Shown piece by piece: positions 1 through 8,245 of a stretch of DNA of 11,427 bases. The DNA is taken from the NCBI GenBank assembly GCA_958446555.1, contig CAUCWU010000042.1:1-11427 (forward strand), read 5' to 3'. The position numbers and the translations under genes are program-made. Each line of letters opens with the position of its first letter. Position 1 is the first letter of the stretch. The notes under the pieces were generated by a model, which saw only the letters and a list, made by a program, of their open reading frames with translations, did not search any database and was not told the origin of the DNA. Origin of the DNA: an uncultured Lachnospiraceae bacterium (GTDB lineage Bacteria > Bacillota > Clostridia > Lachnospirales > Lachnospiraceae).

Positions 1-837
1 TTCTCTGATCTTTGATAGATACGTATCGAAGATTGCCTGCTTTGCCGCTCTAACAGTCAGACGAAGCACACCATCACTTGCTGATACGCCATAGGAATCG
101 CTTCCAATTTCCATGCCAATCAACGTCATTAGCACAAACCCCTTCATCTGATTCAGCTTCTTTGTCAGTTCATCGGTTTGAATCAAAAGCTTTGACAAAG
201 CCAAACCCGGATTTTTGCCTGCTTCTGGATAGGCAGCATGGCTTGGAGTTCCGGTCATTCGAATCTCAAGTCCAGTCGATGCACAGGCAAAGGTTCCTTT
301 TCTTGTCAAGATCTGATTTTTCGGATAGCCTGGAATGTTGTGAAGGCCATAAACTTCACCAATATTCTTCTCGCTTAAAAGCGCACTGCAGACATTTCCA
401 CCTTTTCCAATTTCCTCTGCCGGCTGAAAGATCAAGTAGACATCGCGATCCCATGCATGCTTGTGCGAATCCAGATAGAGAGCAAGACCCGATAAAATGC
501 TGCTGTGGCCATCATGACCACAATAATGACCTGGCTTTCCATCCTTTCCGCAAACCGCATCCATATCAGCTCGAAAAGCGATTGGTGACTTTGCACCTGT
601 CAGCTGCTTCTCGTTTGAGGACGGAGCCGTAGCGGATGGATCTGCATGATGGACTGCATAAAACCAACTGCCGTTATCGACGATTTCAAAGGAAGTATTT
701 TCCTTTAAAAATGCCATCAACGTCTCTTTTGTCTTTGTCTCCTCAAGTGATTTCTCTGGAATTTTATGAAGACTGTGGCGAAGTGCGATCACCTTTTCTA
801 ATTCATCTTTTAATTCTGTTTCACTTTCTGTACTCAT
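1..837 (-). CDS. M20-family amidohydrolase/peptidase, 3' end cut by the window
   Basis: I translated this gene by hand; 279 N-terminal residues are present and the reading frame runs off the left edge. It looks like a metal-dependent M20 (M20D-type) amidohydrolase, a family that removes acyl or aminoacyl groups from amide-linked substrates in the cytoplasm. Visible family motifs, in order, are FRADMDAV (88-95), GHYCGHDGH (103-111), FQPAEE (137-142), GLHNIPG (164-170) and GTPSHAAYP (196-204). By family knowledge C106, H108, E142 and H166 would be metal ligands, and the last His ligand would lie in the missing C-terminal part. The ATG is preceded by GGGAGGAA at 843-850. The gene starts 32 bp after the DUF436 stop, so the two are probably co-transcribed. 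The exact substrate cannot be told. There is no signal peptide. An opposite-strand open frame over this gene is only its shadow. Confidence 0.88.
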   Translation of the reverse strand, partial: MSTESETELKDELEKVIALRHSLHKIPEKSLEETKTKETLMAFLKENTSFEIVDNGSWFYAVHHADPSATAPSSNEKQLTGAKSPIAFRADMDAVCGKDGKPGHYCGHDGHSSILSGLALYLDSHKHAWDRDVYLIFQPAEEIGKGGNVCSALLSEKNIGEVYGLHNIPGYPKNQILTRKGTFACASTGLEIRMTGTPSHAAYPEAGKNPGLALSKLLIQTDELTKKLNQMKGFVLMTLIGMEIGSDSYGVSASDGVLRLTVRAAKQAIFDTYLSKIRE

Positions 838-842
838 CTTTG

Positions 843-850
843 TTCCTCCC
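843..850 (-). promoter_or_regulatory. Ribosome binding site of the M20 gene
   Basis: On the minus strand GGGAGGAA lies here, with its GGAGG core 7 nt upstream of the ATG at 837. It fixes the start of the truncated M20 gene. Confidence 0.75.
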
Positions 851-869
851 ATACTATGATGTCGACTGC

Positions 870-1451
870 TTATTTTTCACTTTCTAAGTAGCTCGCTCTC
901 TCTCCACCAATAAATTTTAATCTGGTGCGGGCGCAGACTACATGGGCCTCACCGATGGATTTTGTCGCAATGCGAACCGGAACGGCGACTGGGCGAAGAT
1001 GCATACCAATGAGTGTATCTCCAATATCAATTCCTGCATGAGCCTGTATCTGCTCTACTGCAACAGGTGTTTCCAGCTTTGCATAAACTGCTGTTGCAAA
1101 TGATCCGCCTGCCTTTAGCTTTGGCACAACATTGACCATCGGAAGACGATATTCTTTTGCAGCTTTTTTCTCAATGATAATCGCGCGGTTTAAATGTTCA
1201 CAGCACTGTGCTGCTAGATAAATCTTTTTTTCTCTGCAGCAGTCAAGTAACGTCTGTGCCACAGCTTCTCCAACCTCTGCACTTGAATAGGAGCCAATCT
1301 TATGGCTTGCAATCTCACTTGAGGAGCATCCAACTACTAAGATATCGCCCTCTTCCAATTTTGCCTGTTCCATCAGTTCATCAAATACTGCTTTTGTCTG
1401 CTCCTTAATCTCATCAATATGTGTGTATTTTTCTTCGGATATTCCATTCAT
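870..1451 (-). CDS. UPF0340/DUF436 (YwlG-like, TIGR01440) family protein
   Basis: This 193-residue soluble protein matches the conserved UPF0340 family (Bacillus YwlG type), whose biochemical role is not established as far as I know. Hallmarks are GCSSSEI (41-47), QCCEHLNRA (82-90), a Gly-rich NVVPKLKAGGS stretch (107-117), AGIDIGDTLIGMH (139-151) and RTRLKFIGGERA (175-186). Length is close to what is usual for the family, so it is complete. The start is 2 bp past the stop of the alkyltransferase fusion gene, and the M20 gene follows 32 bp later, which suggests translational coupling in a three-gene unit. The upstream AAAGGCAGG serves as a modest ribosome binding site inside the end of the previous gene. 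No signal peptide or membrane segment is seen. Nothing links it to the sugar locus except position. Confidence 0.9.
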   Translation of the reverse strand: MNGISEEKYTHIDEIKEQTKAVFDELMEQAKLEEGDILVVGCSSSEIASHKIGSYSSAEVGEAVAQTLLDCCREKKIYLAAQCCEHLNRAIIIEKKAAKEYRLPMVNVVPKLKAGGSFATAVYAKLETPVAVEQIQAHAGIDIGDTLIGMHLRPVAVPVRIATKSIGEAHVVCARTRLKFIGGERASYLESEK

Positions 1452-1453
1452 AG

Positions 1454-2095
1454 TTATTGCCTGCCTTTCATCAGTGTCATTCCATATTTTTTCAAATCAA
1501 TTTTTCCATCTTCGCTCATCACGCCTTCCGCTGCCAGACGTGATGCCTGAACACCTGGGCCGCCAAACACAAATTCACCTGCCAACTCACCTTTTGAATT
1601 GACAACACGATGACACGGTATGGTAGATGGATCTGGATTTTTGTGGAGTGCATTTCCAACGGCTCTTGCCATACGCGGATTTCCTGCCATTTGGGCAACC
1701 TGTCCGTATGTCGCCACCTTGCCTTTGGGAATCTTCTTTACAGCCTCGTAGATACGCTTTGTCGGGCTGTCTGTCACCATACGGTAGCTCTCGTCAATCA
1801 TATTTCTAATGGCATCATCTGGCACTGTTCCATCTAAAATAATAGTACTCCAATGCTCCTTATTCAAATGATATCCTGCTGTTACGGACGCAAAGGCAGA
1901 CCTCCAGTAGTCACGCCACTCGGGGTCTGCCTTTACATTTAAATTTATATAGCCATCTTTCTCATAAGTCCACAAGAAAACTTTTTTGCTGCTCTTAATC
2001 CGTACCAACTGCCAATTTGGATCATGAAACGGTGCATCCTGACATGTATCTGGATAAGACAGGCCAAACGCCAAAGCTTCTTCTCTCGTTGTCAT
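1454..2095 (-). CDS. MmcQ/YjbR domain fused to O6-alkylguanine-DNA alkyltransferase domain
   Basis: The protein has 213 residues when started at the ATG at 2095. That start has GGAGTG 6 nt upstream; a longer frame reaching 2173 would overlap the preceding gene and has a non-family N-terminus. Residues 1 to about 107 resemble the MmcQ/YjbR (CyaY-like) family, for example the DPNWQLVRIK and KEHWSTIILDG segments. Residues about 112-195 are the DNA-binding/catalytic domain of methylated-DNA-protein cysteine methyltransferases: GKVATYGQVA (125-134), ARAVGNAL (143-150, with the likely arginine finger R144) and the active-site motif IPCHRV (159-164) with C161. Because the acceptor cysteine is present, it may repair O6-alkylguanine suicidally rather than only bind it as Atl proteins do. 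The N-terminal domain's partner role is unknown. It is followed 2 bp later by the DUF436 gene. Confidence 0.87.
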   Translation of the reverse strand: MTTREEALAFGLSYPDTCQDAPFHDPNWQLVRIKSSKKVFLWTYEKDGYINLNVKADPEWRDYWRSAFASVTAGYHLNKEHWSTIILDGTVPDDAIRNMIDESYRMVTDSPTKRIYEAVKKIPKGKVATYGQVAQMAGNPRMARAVGNALHKNPDPSTIPCHRVVNSKGELAGEFVFGGPGVQASRLAAEGVMSEDGKIDLKKYGMTLMKGRQ

Positions 2096-2101
2096 ATTCT
2101 T

Positions 2102-2107
2102 CACTCC
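2102..2107 (-). promoter_or_regulatory. Ribosome binding site deciding the start of the fusion gene
   Basis: GGAGTG on the minus strand lies 6 nt before the ATG at 2095. It supports this internal start over the longer frame beginning at 2173, which would overlap the previous gene. Confidence 0.65.
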
Positions 2108-2144
2108 AATCTTTCGCAAATTAAATCGCTTTGCTATTATTGGA

Positions 2145-2173
2145 ATGATAACACACTTATGTTTACAAATCAA
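2145..2173 (-). promoter_or_regulatory. Candidate internal promoter for the three distal genes
   Basis: On the minus strand TTGATT (2168-2173) is followed after exactly 17 nt by TATCAT (2145-2150). The latter is preceded by TG one base upstream, giving an extended -10 element (TGTTATCAT). The -35 lies in the last codons of the toroid-domain gene, and transcription would start about 40 nt before the fusion gene's ATG. It would let the repair/DUF436/M20 genes be expressed independently of the sugar locus. The call rests on sequence similarity alone. Confidence 0.45.
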
Positions 2174-4103
2174 GCGCCCACTTCACTGCATAATACAATG
2201 CCCAATCTTGATCATTTGCCCATGGATCATAGTAATGTGCCTTTTTGCCATTTACTGTATCTGGATAGACCATCGCGCAGGATGCCATGCCATCTATAAA
2301 GAACAGATTCAGACAACCTCGAAGTGAAGCCTTTGCCTTATGCTCATATGATTTGTCTCCCGTAATCTGTGCGTAACTTGCAAATACATCACCGCTGAGT
2401 GTACTCCAATAATGTGGAAACGTATCGCCATAGCACTCATATTTTCCAAACCAATAACCGTCCCAATGACGAATCGCATTCTCAAACAAGTGATAATCGG
2501 CCTGTTTTCCATTAAACAGCTCCAAAAGTTTTAATTGTTTTCTTGCTTCTTCAAGATATTTTTGCTCCCCGCTTATCTGGTAGGCCTGCAGCAGACAACT
2601 TACCGCTGGTGCAACAATGCTCTGCTCATATTTTACCTCTGAAGTTGGATAATTGACGCTAGTCTGCGTAAGCTGATCAGCATGATTTAAAAATGCTTGT
2701 GTAAATGCTTCTGACTGTGCTTCAAATCCCGCCTCGTCAAGAAGTGTCTTTAATTCATACGCTTCAATTCCAATGGCATAGAAATGTTCACCACCTGAGC
2801 GATAATATCCCATCATTGTCTTATAGGCATTTAACAGATAACGCACGTCCTTCTTTAAACGATACAATGCAATCTGGAAATTTGCCACCCACGGATAATT
2901 ATAGAGACGATGCCAGTCATTATTTCGATTGATATCGTTATATACCACACCAGTATTCTCATCATACAATTCGCGGTATACATATCTTTCGTACGCATTC
3001 AAGCTTTCCATGCACTTCGCATCTTCAGGATGACGCTTAAGATATTGTGCCATTATTATGCCCATTGCCAAACGCTCACGTCCTCCATTATGATCAGCTT
3101 TGTGACTATAATAAAGTGCATCCTCCTCGCTGTCATATATCAGATACGCACCGTCTAATGCACTGCCTTCTTTTTTATACTGCTGCTTTGTTGCAAGGAA
3201 TTGACTTCTGCGCGTCAAAAGTATATCTACTGATGCACTGCAGTAAAAGAGAGCATGCGTATGCTTTTCTCCTGACCAAATATCAAAGCGATACTCTCCT
3301 TCTTTTTCTGCTGGATACTGATACCAGACAGAATAAGCAGGTTGTGAATATTTATCATTCGTCTCATCAATGCGAACATGTTTAACTTCTTTTTCATTGA
3401 ATTTTACAAAAAGCTTCTGCGCCATTTCTTTATTTTTTGTCTGGACACAAAATTCAAAGTTTTCTCCCTGAATGCATGTCATCTGCTCTGCCTTCACAAG
3501 CAAGAATTCATCCTCATTTAAAAGTCTGTTGTAAAAATCATCCTTGCCCTGATGCCAAAAAAGCTTCCAACGAATCTCCTTCTTCTCACCTGGCTCAAAT
3601 ACACCAAGTTTTGGATAAAAGAGAAAATCACCGCGATCTTCGCTTCTAGCTGAAAAATCACGTTCCACACCATAGCCTATGATGCTTCCCTTTGTTAATA
3701 CAAGTCCCAGATGTGGCGCTCTTCCTCCCTGGCGAAGTGCCATCACATAAGTAGCATTTTCGCCGATAAACAGATGTGCATTACAGCGCTTCTCAAGACC
3801 AACCTCTGCCTTTTCATAGCTGTCATTAAATGGCACATAGATATATGCATCCTTCTCCTTGATAAAAAGAGGTTCCCCTGATACATTTTCAAATGTGTAG
3901 CATTCCTCTAATTCTCCATTTTCCAAAACAGACAATGTTCTTGTAACATTCAATCCCATTGGAACTTTTACACTTCCCCAGCACTTTTCACCTTCAACCC
4001 AGTTCATCTGCGATGGGTCATCCTTATGGCTTAAAAACCATAAGCCTCGCTCATCATTTCCAATAATCGATTCACCTACACATCCAACTGTTGGCATATT
4101 CAT
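2163..4103 (-). CDS. Putative intracellular glycoside hydrolase or related enzyme with C-terminal alpha/alpha-toroid-like domain
   Basis: I do not recognise this 646-residue protein with certainty. Residues 1 to about 295 are rich in predicted beta strands and look like one or two beta-sandwich domains. Residues about 315-646 are helical with repeated aromatic/acidic loops, as in six-hairpin (alpha/alpha toroid) glycosidases. Distinct segments are NDINRNNDWHRLYNYPWVAN (389-408), HWDGYWFGKYECYGDTFPHY (546-565) and YYDPWANDQDWALYYAVKW (624-642). The acidic residues D396, D548, E556, D560 and D632 are candidates for catalysis, but I cannot assign them. There is no signal peptide, so it is cytoplasmic. 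It starts 35 bp after the GH2 stop, with GGAGGAG 7 nt before its ATG, so it belongs to the GH28-GH2 transcript. A GH154-like or other pectin side-chain exo-glycosidase is possible but is a guess from architecture and context. Confidence 0.65.
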   Translation of the reverse strand: MNMPTVGCVGESIIGNDERGLWFLSHKDDPSQMNWVEGEKCWGSVKVPMGLNVTRTLSVLENGELEECYTFENVSGEPLFIKEKDAYIYVPFNDSYEKAEVGLEKRCNAHLFIGENATYVMALRQGGRAPHLGLVLTKGSIIGYGVERDFSARSEDRGDFLFYPKLGVFEPGEKKEIRWKLFWHQGKDDFYNRLLNEDEFLLVKAEQMTCIQGENFEFCVQTKNKEMAQKLFVKFNEKEVKHVRIDETNDKYSQPAYSVWYQYPAEKEGEYRFDIWSGEKHTHALFYCSASVDILLTRRSQFLATKQQYKKEGSALDGAYLIYDSEEDALYYSHKADHNGGRERLAMGIIMAQYLKRHPEDAKCMESLNAYERYVYRELYDENTGVVYNDINRNNDWHRLYNYPWVANFQIALYRLKKDVRYLLNAYKTMMGYYRSGGEHFYAIGIEAYELKTLLDEAGFEAQSEAFTQAFLNHADQLTQTSVNYPTSEVKYEQSIVAPAVSCLLQAYQISGEQKYLEEARKQLKLLELFNGKQADYHLFENAIRHWDGYWFGKYECYGDTFPHYWSTLSGDVFASYAQITGDKSYEHKAKASLRGCLNLFFIDGMASCAMVYPDTVNGKKAHYYDPWANDQDWALYYAVKWALDL

Positions 4104-4138
4104 TTTGTCTCTCCTCCATTCTCATCTTCTTACTTTTA

Positions 4139-6616
4139 TTATTTCTCGCACACTTCAATGATGGTCTGTGCCTGACGCAGTCCATCTCCGAACGCATGCA
4201 CACTTACTCTTCCTGGCTTGCAATAAAGCTCAAGCATTACGCTTGCACAGCCATGATACAGATGAACACTGTCTTCATGATATGGCTCATTGCTGCAAAT
4301 ATCACCATTATCAACGCCAACTATCTTCGCTGCTCCTTCTACTGCAAAGTGAACCTTGCCGCTCTCACGGAAACACGAATTGCCATTTTCATCCACAGCA
4401 CGAACTGTCAGCAATAAGTGCTGTTTCTTCTCTGGTATACCCAAATTTACAGTACTTACGCATTCCTTATGATCACACTCCTGGTCAAATGCCAGTGCGA
4501 CTGCCATACCTGGTGTCACCACTTCATGGCGGCAAGCCTCTTTGCCATTTTGATAACCAACGACCGTAACCGTTCCCGGTTGCCATGGCAAAAATCCTGT
4601 AATGATACCGTTTTTGCACTCAGATGGGCGCGGAATGAAAAACTGCTTTCCATTCAAGAACAAATGAACCTCATCACAATTTGACGCAATCATATACGGA
4701 ATCAACGTCTTTCTGAATTGTGGGAAATGCCAATGATCTGCATAGATTGGACTGTCCCAATGCTCCTTTACTCCTTCATCGTCAAGGGAGTAATCCATAA
4801 CAGAAAAATGAACAACAGGTTCTTCACTCCAGATGCTCTTTAACATATAAGCAACTGGACGATACTCATTGTTTGTGCGAATCGGTGCACCACTCCAACC
4901 CTTTGCAGGATACCCCATAGACTCGCCAAGATAATCATATCCTGTCCAGATAAAGCTTCCTATACAATAATCGTACTCAAAAGGAATTGCTGACGGAATC
5001 TGTTCTGTAAAGTTTTGCATTTGATCATAATGACCGCAAAAATATTCATATACCTCGGTTCCTAAAATCAACTTATTTGGAATCTGTTCATGAATCAACT
5101 CATACCACTGCTCCTGATAATTACATGAAATGATATCGACAATTTCTGCGATCTTTGCAATGCGGCTGACACGCTCCTTAGCATCGTAAATCTCTGTGTC
5201 GCTGACTTCGTCAACAAACTGCTGAATATCTTTGATCTTACTCAAATCAACATTGCTCTCCCTCTTAAAATGAGGATTCATTGCATATGTGATTGGACGC
5301 GATGAGTCGAGGCTGCGAACCTTATCGGACAGCTGTTTTAAAATCGCAAGCATAGAATCCTGTCCCTGATTTTCAACTTCATTTCCAACCCCCCATATCA
5401 CGATGCAGGCGCGGTTACGGTCACGCTTTACCATTGCTTCAACATCTGATTCCCAGTTTTTGTCAAAGTAGCGTCCATACAGTCCGCCCTTCCATTTATC
5501 AAAACATTCCTCATATACATAAAAGCCCATCTCATCGCACAGATCAAGAAATTCCTCTGAGTAGGTGTGATGTGCTGCACGTATTGCATTGCAGCCAAGC
5601 TTCTTTAAATGAGTAAGACGCTCCCTCCAAATTTCTTTTGTCACAGCTGTTCCAAGGCAGCCTGCCTCTTGATGAAGACATACACCCTTTAACTTAGTCG
5701 AAACACCATTTACAAGTAGTCCTTTCTTTGTATCAAATATCACCTCTCTAAGACCTATTACAAGTGATACACTATCGCTTTCTGTAGAAACAGTCAAACG
5801 ATAAAGATTCGTATTTTCTGCTGACCAAAGCTTTGCATCTTTAATATAGAAGGTAAGCATTCCATTCGCTCCCTCTGCAATGAAAACTTCATTTTCCAAT
5901 GACTCATTCTCTTTATTTTGAATCAGACGTAAAATTCCCTGCACAGCACTGCTCTGTCCAGTCTCGACCTGAATGGCTGCAGTGAATTTTGCAGCACTCT
6001 CTGTTTCTTTTGAATCCTTTGCACATTCTGTTTCTGCGATTTTTTCTATTTTGCTATGTACTTGAATATTCCACAAATCAAGATGATTTTCTGGAACAAT
6101 ACGAAGTGTCACGTCGCGGTAAATTCCGCATCCGCTGTACCAGCGGTCTGCCGGTGAAACAGAATTATCCACACGCATCAACAGCTCATTGTCACCACTC
6201 TGCACAGCATCTGTAATATCCATCTTAAATGAACTGTAGCCATATTTGTGACTGCCAATTTTCATACCATTTACCCAAAGCACTGCGTTTTCATACACAC
6301 CGCCAAAGTAAAGAAGATAACGTTTACCTTTATTCTTTTCCTCAATATTCAGAGTCTTCTTATACCAGCCAATTCCCCAGCGGTCACGAAAGCCCTGTGA
6401 CATTCCATCTTCCATTACTTTATTAAATGGCCTGCTTACTGCCCAGTCATGTGGAAGGTCAACTTCTGCAAATTGCAAGTTTTCCAACTCTGTGCGAACA
6501 TCTTCCCCTGACTGTTTTCTTTGTAATTCTTTTTTCTTTGCTGTCTTTGCATCAATTGGTGTGCATGGCAAAAGTGCAAACTGCCATCCACGATTGATTA
6601 GCTTTTCTTCTCTCAT
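4139..6616 (-). CDS. Glycoside hydrolase family 2 beta-glycosidase (beta-galactosidase-like)
   Basis: This 825-residue cytoplasmic enzyme has the GH2 layout: jelly-roll sugar-binding domain (about 48-175, with DLPHDWAV 53-60, GGVYENAVLWVNG 105-117 and SGCGIYRDV 161-169), immunoglobulin-like domain (about 180-295), TIM barrel (about 296-600), then C-terminal beta domains resembling DUF4982 (about 630-700) and a final GH2 C-terminal sandwich (about 710-825). The expected acid/base is E413 in WGVGNEVENQG and the expected nucleophile is E521 in ILGTEVYEYF. The usual barrel motif SHNP is replaced by AHHTY (348-352). Charged segments at about 22-46 and 190-210 look like inserts. Substrate is not fixed by sequence: beta-galactoside or beta-uronide units of pectic side chains fit the GH28 neighbour. 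It begins 26 bp after the GH28 stop with only a weak AAGGGAAG ribosome binding site. Confidence 0.88.
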   Translation of the reverse strand: MREEKLINRGWQFALLPCTPIDAKTAKKKELQRKQSGEDVRTELENLQFAEVDLPHDWAVSRPFNKVMEDGMSQGFRDRWGIGWYKKTLNIEEKNKGKRYLLYFGGVYENAVLWVNGMKIGSHKYGYSSFKMDITDAVQSGDNELLMRVDNSVSPADRWYSGCGIYRDVTLRIVPENHLDLWNIQVHSKIEKIAETECAKDSKETESAAKFTAAIQVETGQSSAVQGILRLIQNKENESLENEVFIAEGANGMLTFYIKDAKLWSAENTNLYRLTVSTESDSVSLVIGLREVIFDTKKGLLVNGVSTKLKGVCLHQEAGCLGTAVTKEIWRERLTHLKKLGCNAIRAAHHTYSEEFLDLCDEMGFYVYEECFDKWKGGLYGRYFDKNWESDVEAMVKRDRNRACIVIWGVGNEVENQGQDSMLAILKQLSDKVRSLDSSRPITYAMNPHFKRESNVDLSKIKDIQQFVDEVSDTEIYDAKERVSRIAKIAEIVDIISCNYQEQWYELIHEQIPNKLILGTEVYEYFCGHYDQMQNFTEQIPSAIPFEYDYCIGSFIWTGYDYLGESMGYPAKGWSGAPIRTNNEYRPVAYMLKSIWSEEPVVHFSVMDYSLDDEGVKEHWDSPIYADHWHFPQFRKTLIPYMIASNCDEVHLFLNGKQFFIPRPSECKNGIITGFLPWQPGTVTVVGYQNGKEACRHEVVTPGMAVALAFDQECDHKECVSTVNLGIPEKKQHLLLTVRAVDENGNSCFRESGKVHFAVEGAAKIVGVDNGDICSNEPYHEDSVHLYHGCASVMLELYCKPGRVSVHAFGDGLRQAQTIIEVCEK

Positions 6617-6642
6617 TATTCTGCATCTTCCCTTCTGTTATC

Positions 6643-8169
6643 TTAAAAGTTTAGCGACACATCCTCACATCGCTTAATTGAAATATGACCAGCAGTATCT
6701 GATTTTTCTTTTCCAAAACGAATATTAGAAAACTTAACATGCTTAATCTCATGTCCAATCTTATCAAAACCACATAGTTCAATTGCATCGCACTCATGCC
6801 ATTTTGCTTCGTGATCCTGATAGATGCCAGTCAATCGAAGATTATCAAATGTACAGTCACTAAAATACGGCTGGTCTGGTCCTGCAATGCCGTCATCATT
6901 GTAGCCAACGCTGTGCATCAGAACACGTGGAAATACGCTGTCATATACATGAATTTCCTTTACATATCCGCCGCGCTTTGCTGTACCCTTGATCTCAAAA
7001 CCACACAGCGCTGCCTCCATATCGCAGTCCCAGATTTTTACATCCTCTACACCGCCTGACATCTCACTTCCAATTGTAATGCCATGACCCATTGTACAGC
7101 GACAGTCAAACACACGAACTCCTTTTGTCGGAATGTTCACTTCATTTCCCTGTGGATTCTTGCCTGACTTGATAGAAACAGAATCGTCTCCTGTATTAAA
7201 TACGCAGTCAAAGATTACACAATCCAAAGATGAATCCGGATCCCAGCCATCTCCATTCCAAATGCCATGAGAATAAAATGTACATCCATGTGTTACAACA
7301 TGATCACAGTAGATCATATGAATATTCCAGCAGGCACCATCACGAAGTGTAACGCCTGCTAACTCTAAATTTTGGCAATTACTCATATTGATCAGTCTTG
7401 GGCGCACTCTCGCCGGAATTGTCTCAGGCTTTTCACACTCTTTAATTTTATCGCCAAGCGATGCCAGATAATCTTTCAAGTTTTCAGTCTCAGAGGCAAT
7501 GATTCTCTCTGCCAACAGACGACCACCACTTGCTATCGTTCCTTTTCCTCGAATCGCCACATTTTTGCAGGCAAACTGGCTTTGATAATTGGCTCTGTTA
7601 TTGCCAGTCTCATCAAGTGCTCCTAAATTTAGTAAACTACTGTAGCATTCCATCTCTGTTCCCTCAAAACGGCTCCAGATTCTAGGAAGATAGTCTTCTG
7701 GATTTGCTGTTCCCTGTAAGATGGCTCCTTTTTCTAAGTATAACTCCATATCGTTGTGAAGTCTTAGCGCACCCGTCATAAAAACACCAGCCGGAATATA
7801 GACGCAACCGCCCTCTGGGCAATCATCAATTGCTGACTGAATTGCCTTTGTATTTAAGGTCTCTCCATCATTTACTGCATTGTATGGCTCTTTTGTGATG
7901 TCGATGGTAATGGTTCTTTTTGCTGTATGAACTGTGATTGTCTGAGTTGTCTGCTGTTGTAACTCATAGAGTCCCTTTACCGTAATCTCATATGATGTGT
8001 CTACTTTCAAATCTGAGATTGTGTAGTGGGTCTTTTGGGTACTGCCAACTAACGTTTCTCCCAAAAACACTTGATACTGTGTTCCAAAGCACCCCTCTGG
8101 TCTCTCCCAATAAAGGGTAATCGAATCTGTCGCTGCCTCTGCGCGAAGATTAGAAAAATTTTCTTTCAT
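6643..8169 (-). CDS. GH28 polygalacturonase-like protein with N-terminal fibronectin-III-like domain
   Basis: This 508-residue protein carries a fibronectin type III-like domain (about 6-82) followed by a right-handed beta-helix of the GH28 family, which hydrolyses galacturonan or rhamnogalacturonan-type pectin. GH28 landmarks are NGDGWDPD (305-312, matching the canonical NTDGxD with D307), NTGDDSVSIKSG (325-336, with D328 and D329) and MGHGITIGSE (360-369, with H362). The canonical RIK substrate-binding motif is EIK (392-394) within GFEIKGTAKRGGY, so the arginine is missing. It has no signal peptide and therefore should act on imported oligosaccharides. The ATG is preceded by GAAAGGTGG at 8180-8188. 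It is the first enzyme gene after the binding protein and has its own promoter. Family assignment is firm; the exact linkage cleaved is not. Confidence 0.9.
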   Translation of the reverse strand: MKENFSNLRAEAATDSITLYWERPEGCFGTQYQVFLGETLVGSTQKTHYTISDLKVDTSYEITVKGLYELQQQTTQTITVHTAKRTITIDITKEPYNAVNDGETLNTKAIQSAIDDCPEGGCVYIPAGVFMTGALRLHNDMELYLEKGAILQGTANPEDYLPRIWSRFEGTEMECYSSLLNLGALDETGNNRANYQSQFACKNVAIRGKGTIASGGRLLAERIIASETENLKDYLASLGDKIKECEKPETIPARVRPRLINMSNCQNLELAGVTLRDGACWNIHMIYCDHVVTHGCTFYSHGIWNGDGWDPDSSLDCVIFDCVFNTGDDSVSIKSGKNPQGNEVNIPTKGVRVFDCRCTMGHGITIGSEMSGGVEDVKIWDCDMEAALCGFEIKGTAKRGGYVKEIHVYDSVFPRVLMHSVGYNDDGIAGPDQPYFSDCTFDNLRLTGIYQDHEAKWHECDAIELCGFDKIGHEIKHVKFSNIRFGKEKSDTAGHISIKRCEDVSLNF

Positions 8170-8179
8170 GATAATAAAA

Positions 8180-8188
8180 CCACCTTTC
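8180..8188 (-). promoter_or_regulatory. Ribosome binding site of the GH28 gene
   Basis: GAAAGGTGG on the minus strand lies 10 nt before the GH28 ATG. The same nine bases precede the solute-binding protein gene at 10154-10162, one mismatch from the AAGGAGG ideal. Confidence 0.65.
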
Positions 8189-8245
8189 CCATTTTGTAAT
8201 TCTTACACTTTAATTACTTCAACTAATTTCTGTTCTGATGCTCTT

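Noticed and set aside
78..632. 184-residue open frame on the plus strand
   Set aside because: It lies antisense to the M20 gene, whose minus-strand translation shows all family motifs; the plus-strand product is low-complexity with no recognisable domain.
2096..2173. 26-residue N-terminal extension of the alkyltransferase fusion
   Set aside because: It would overlap the previous gene's stop, and the internal ATG at 2095 has GGAGTG at good spacing and begins where the YjbR-like domain begins.
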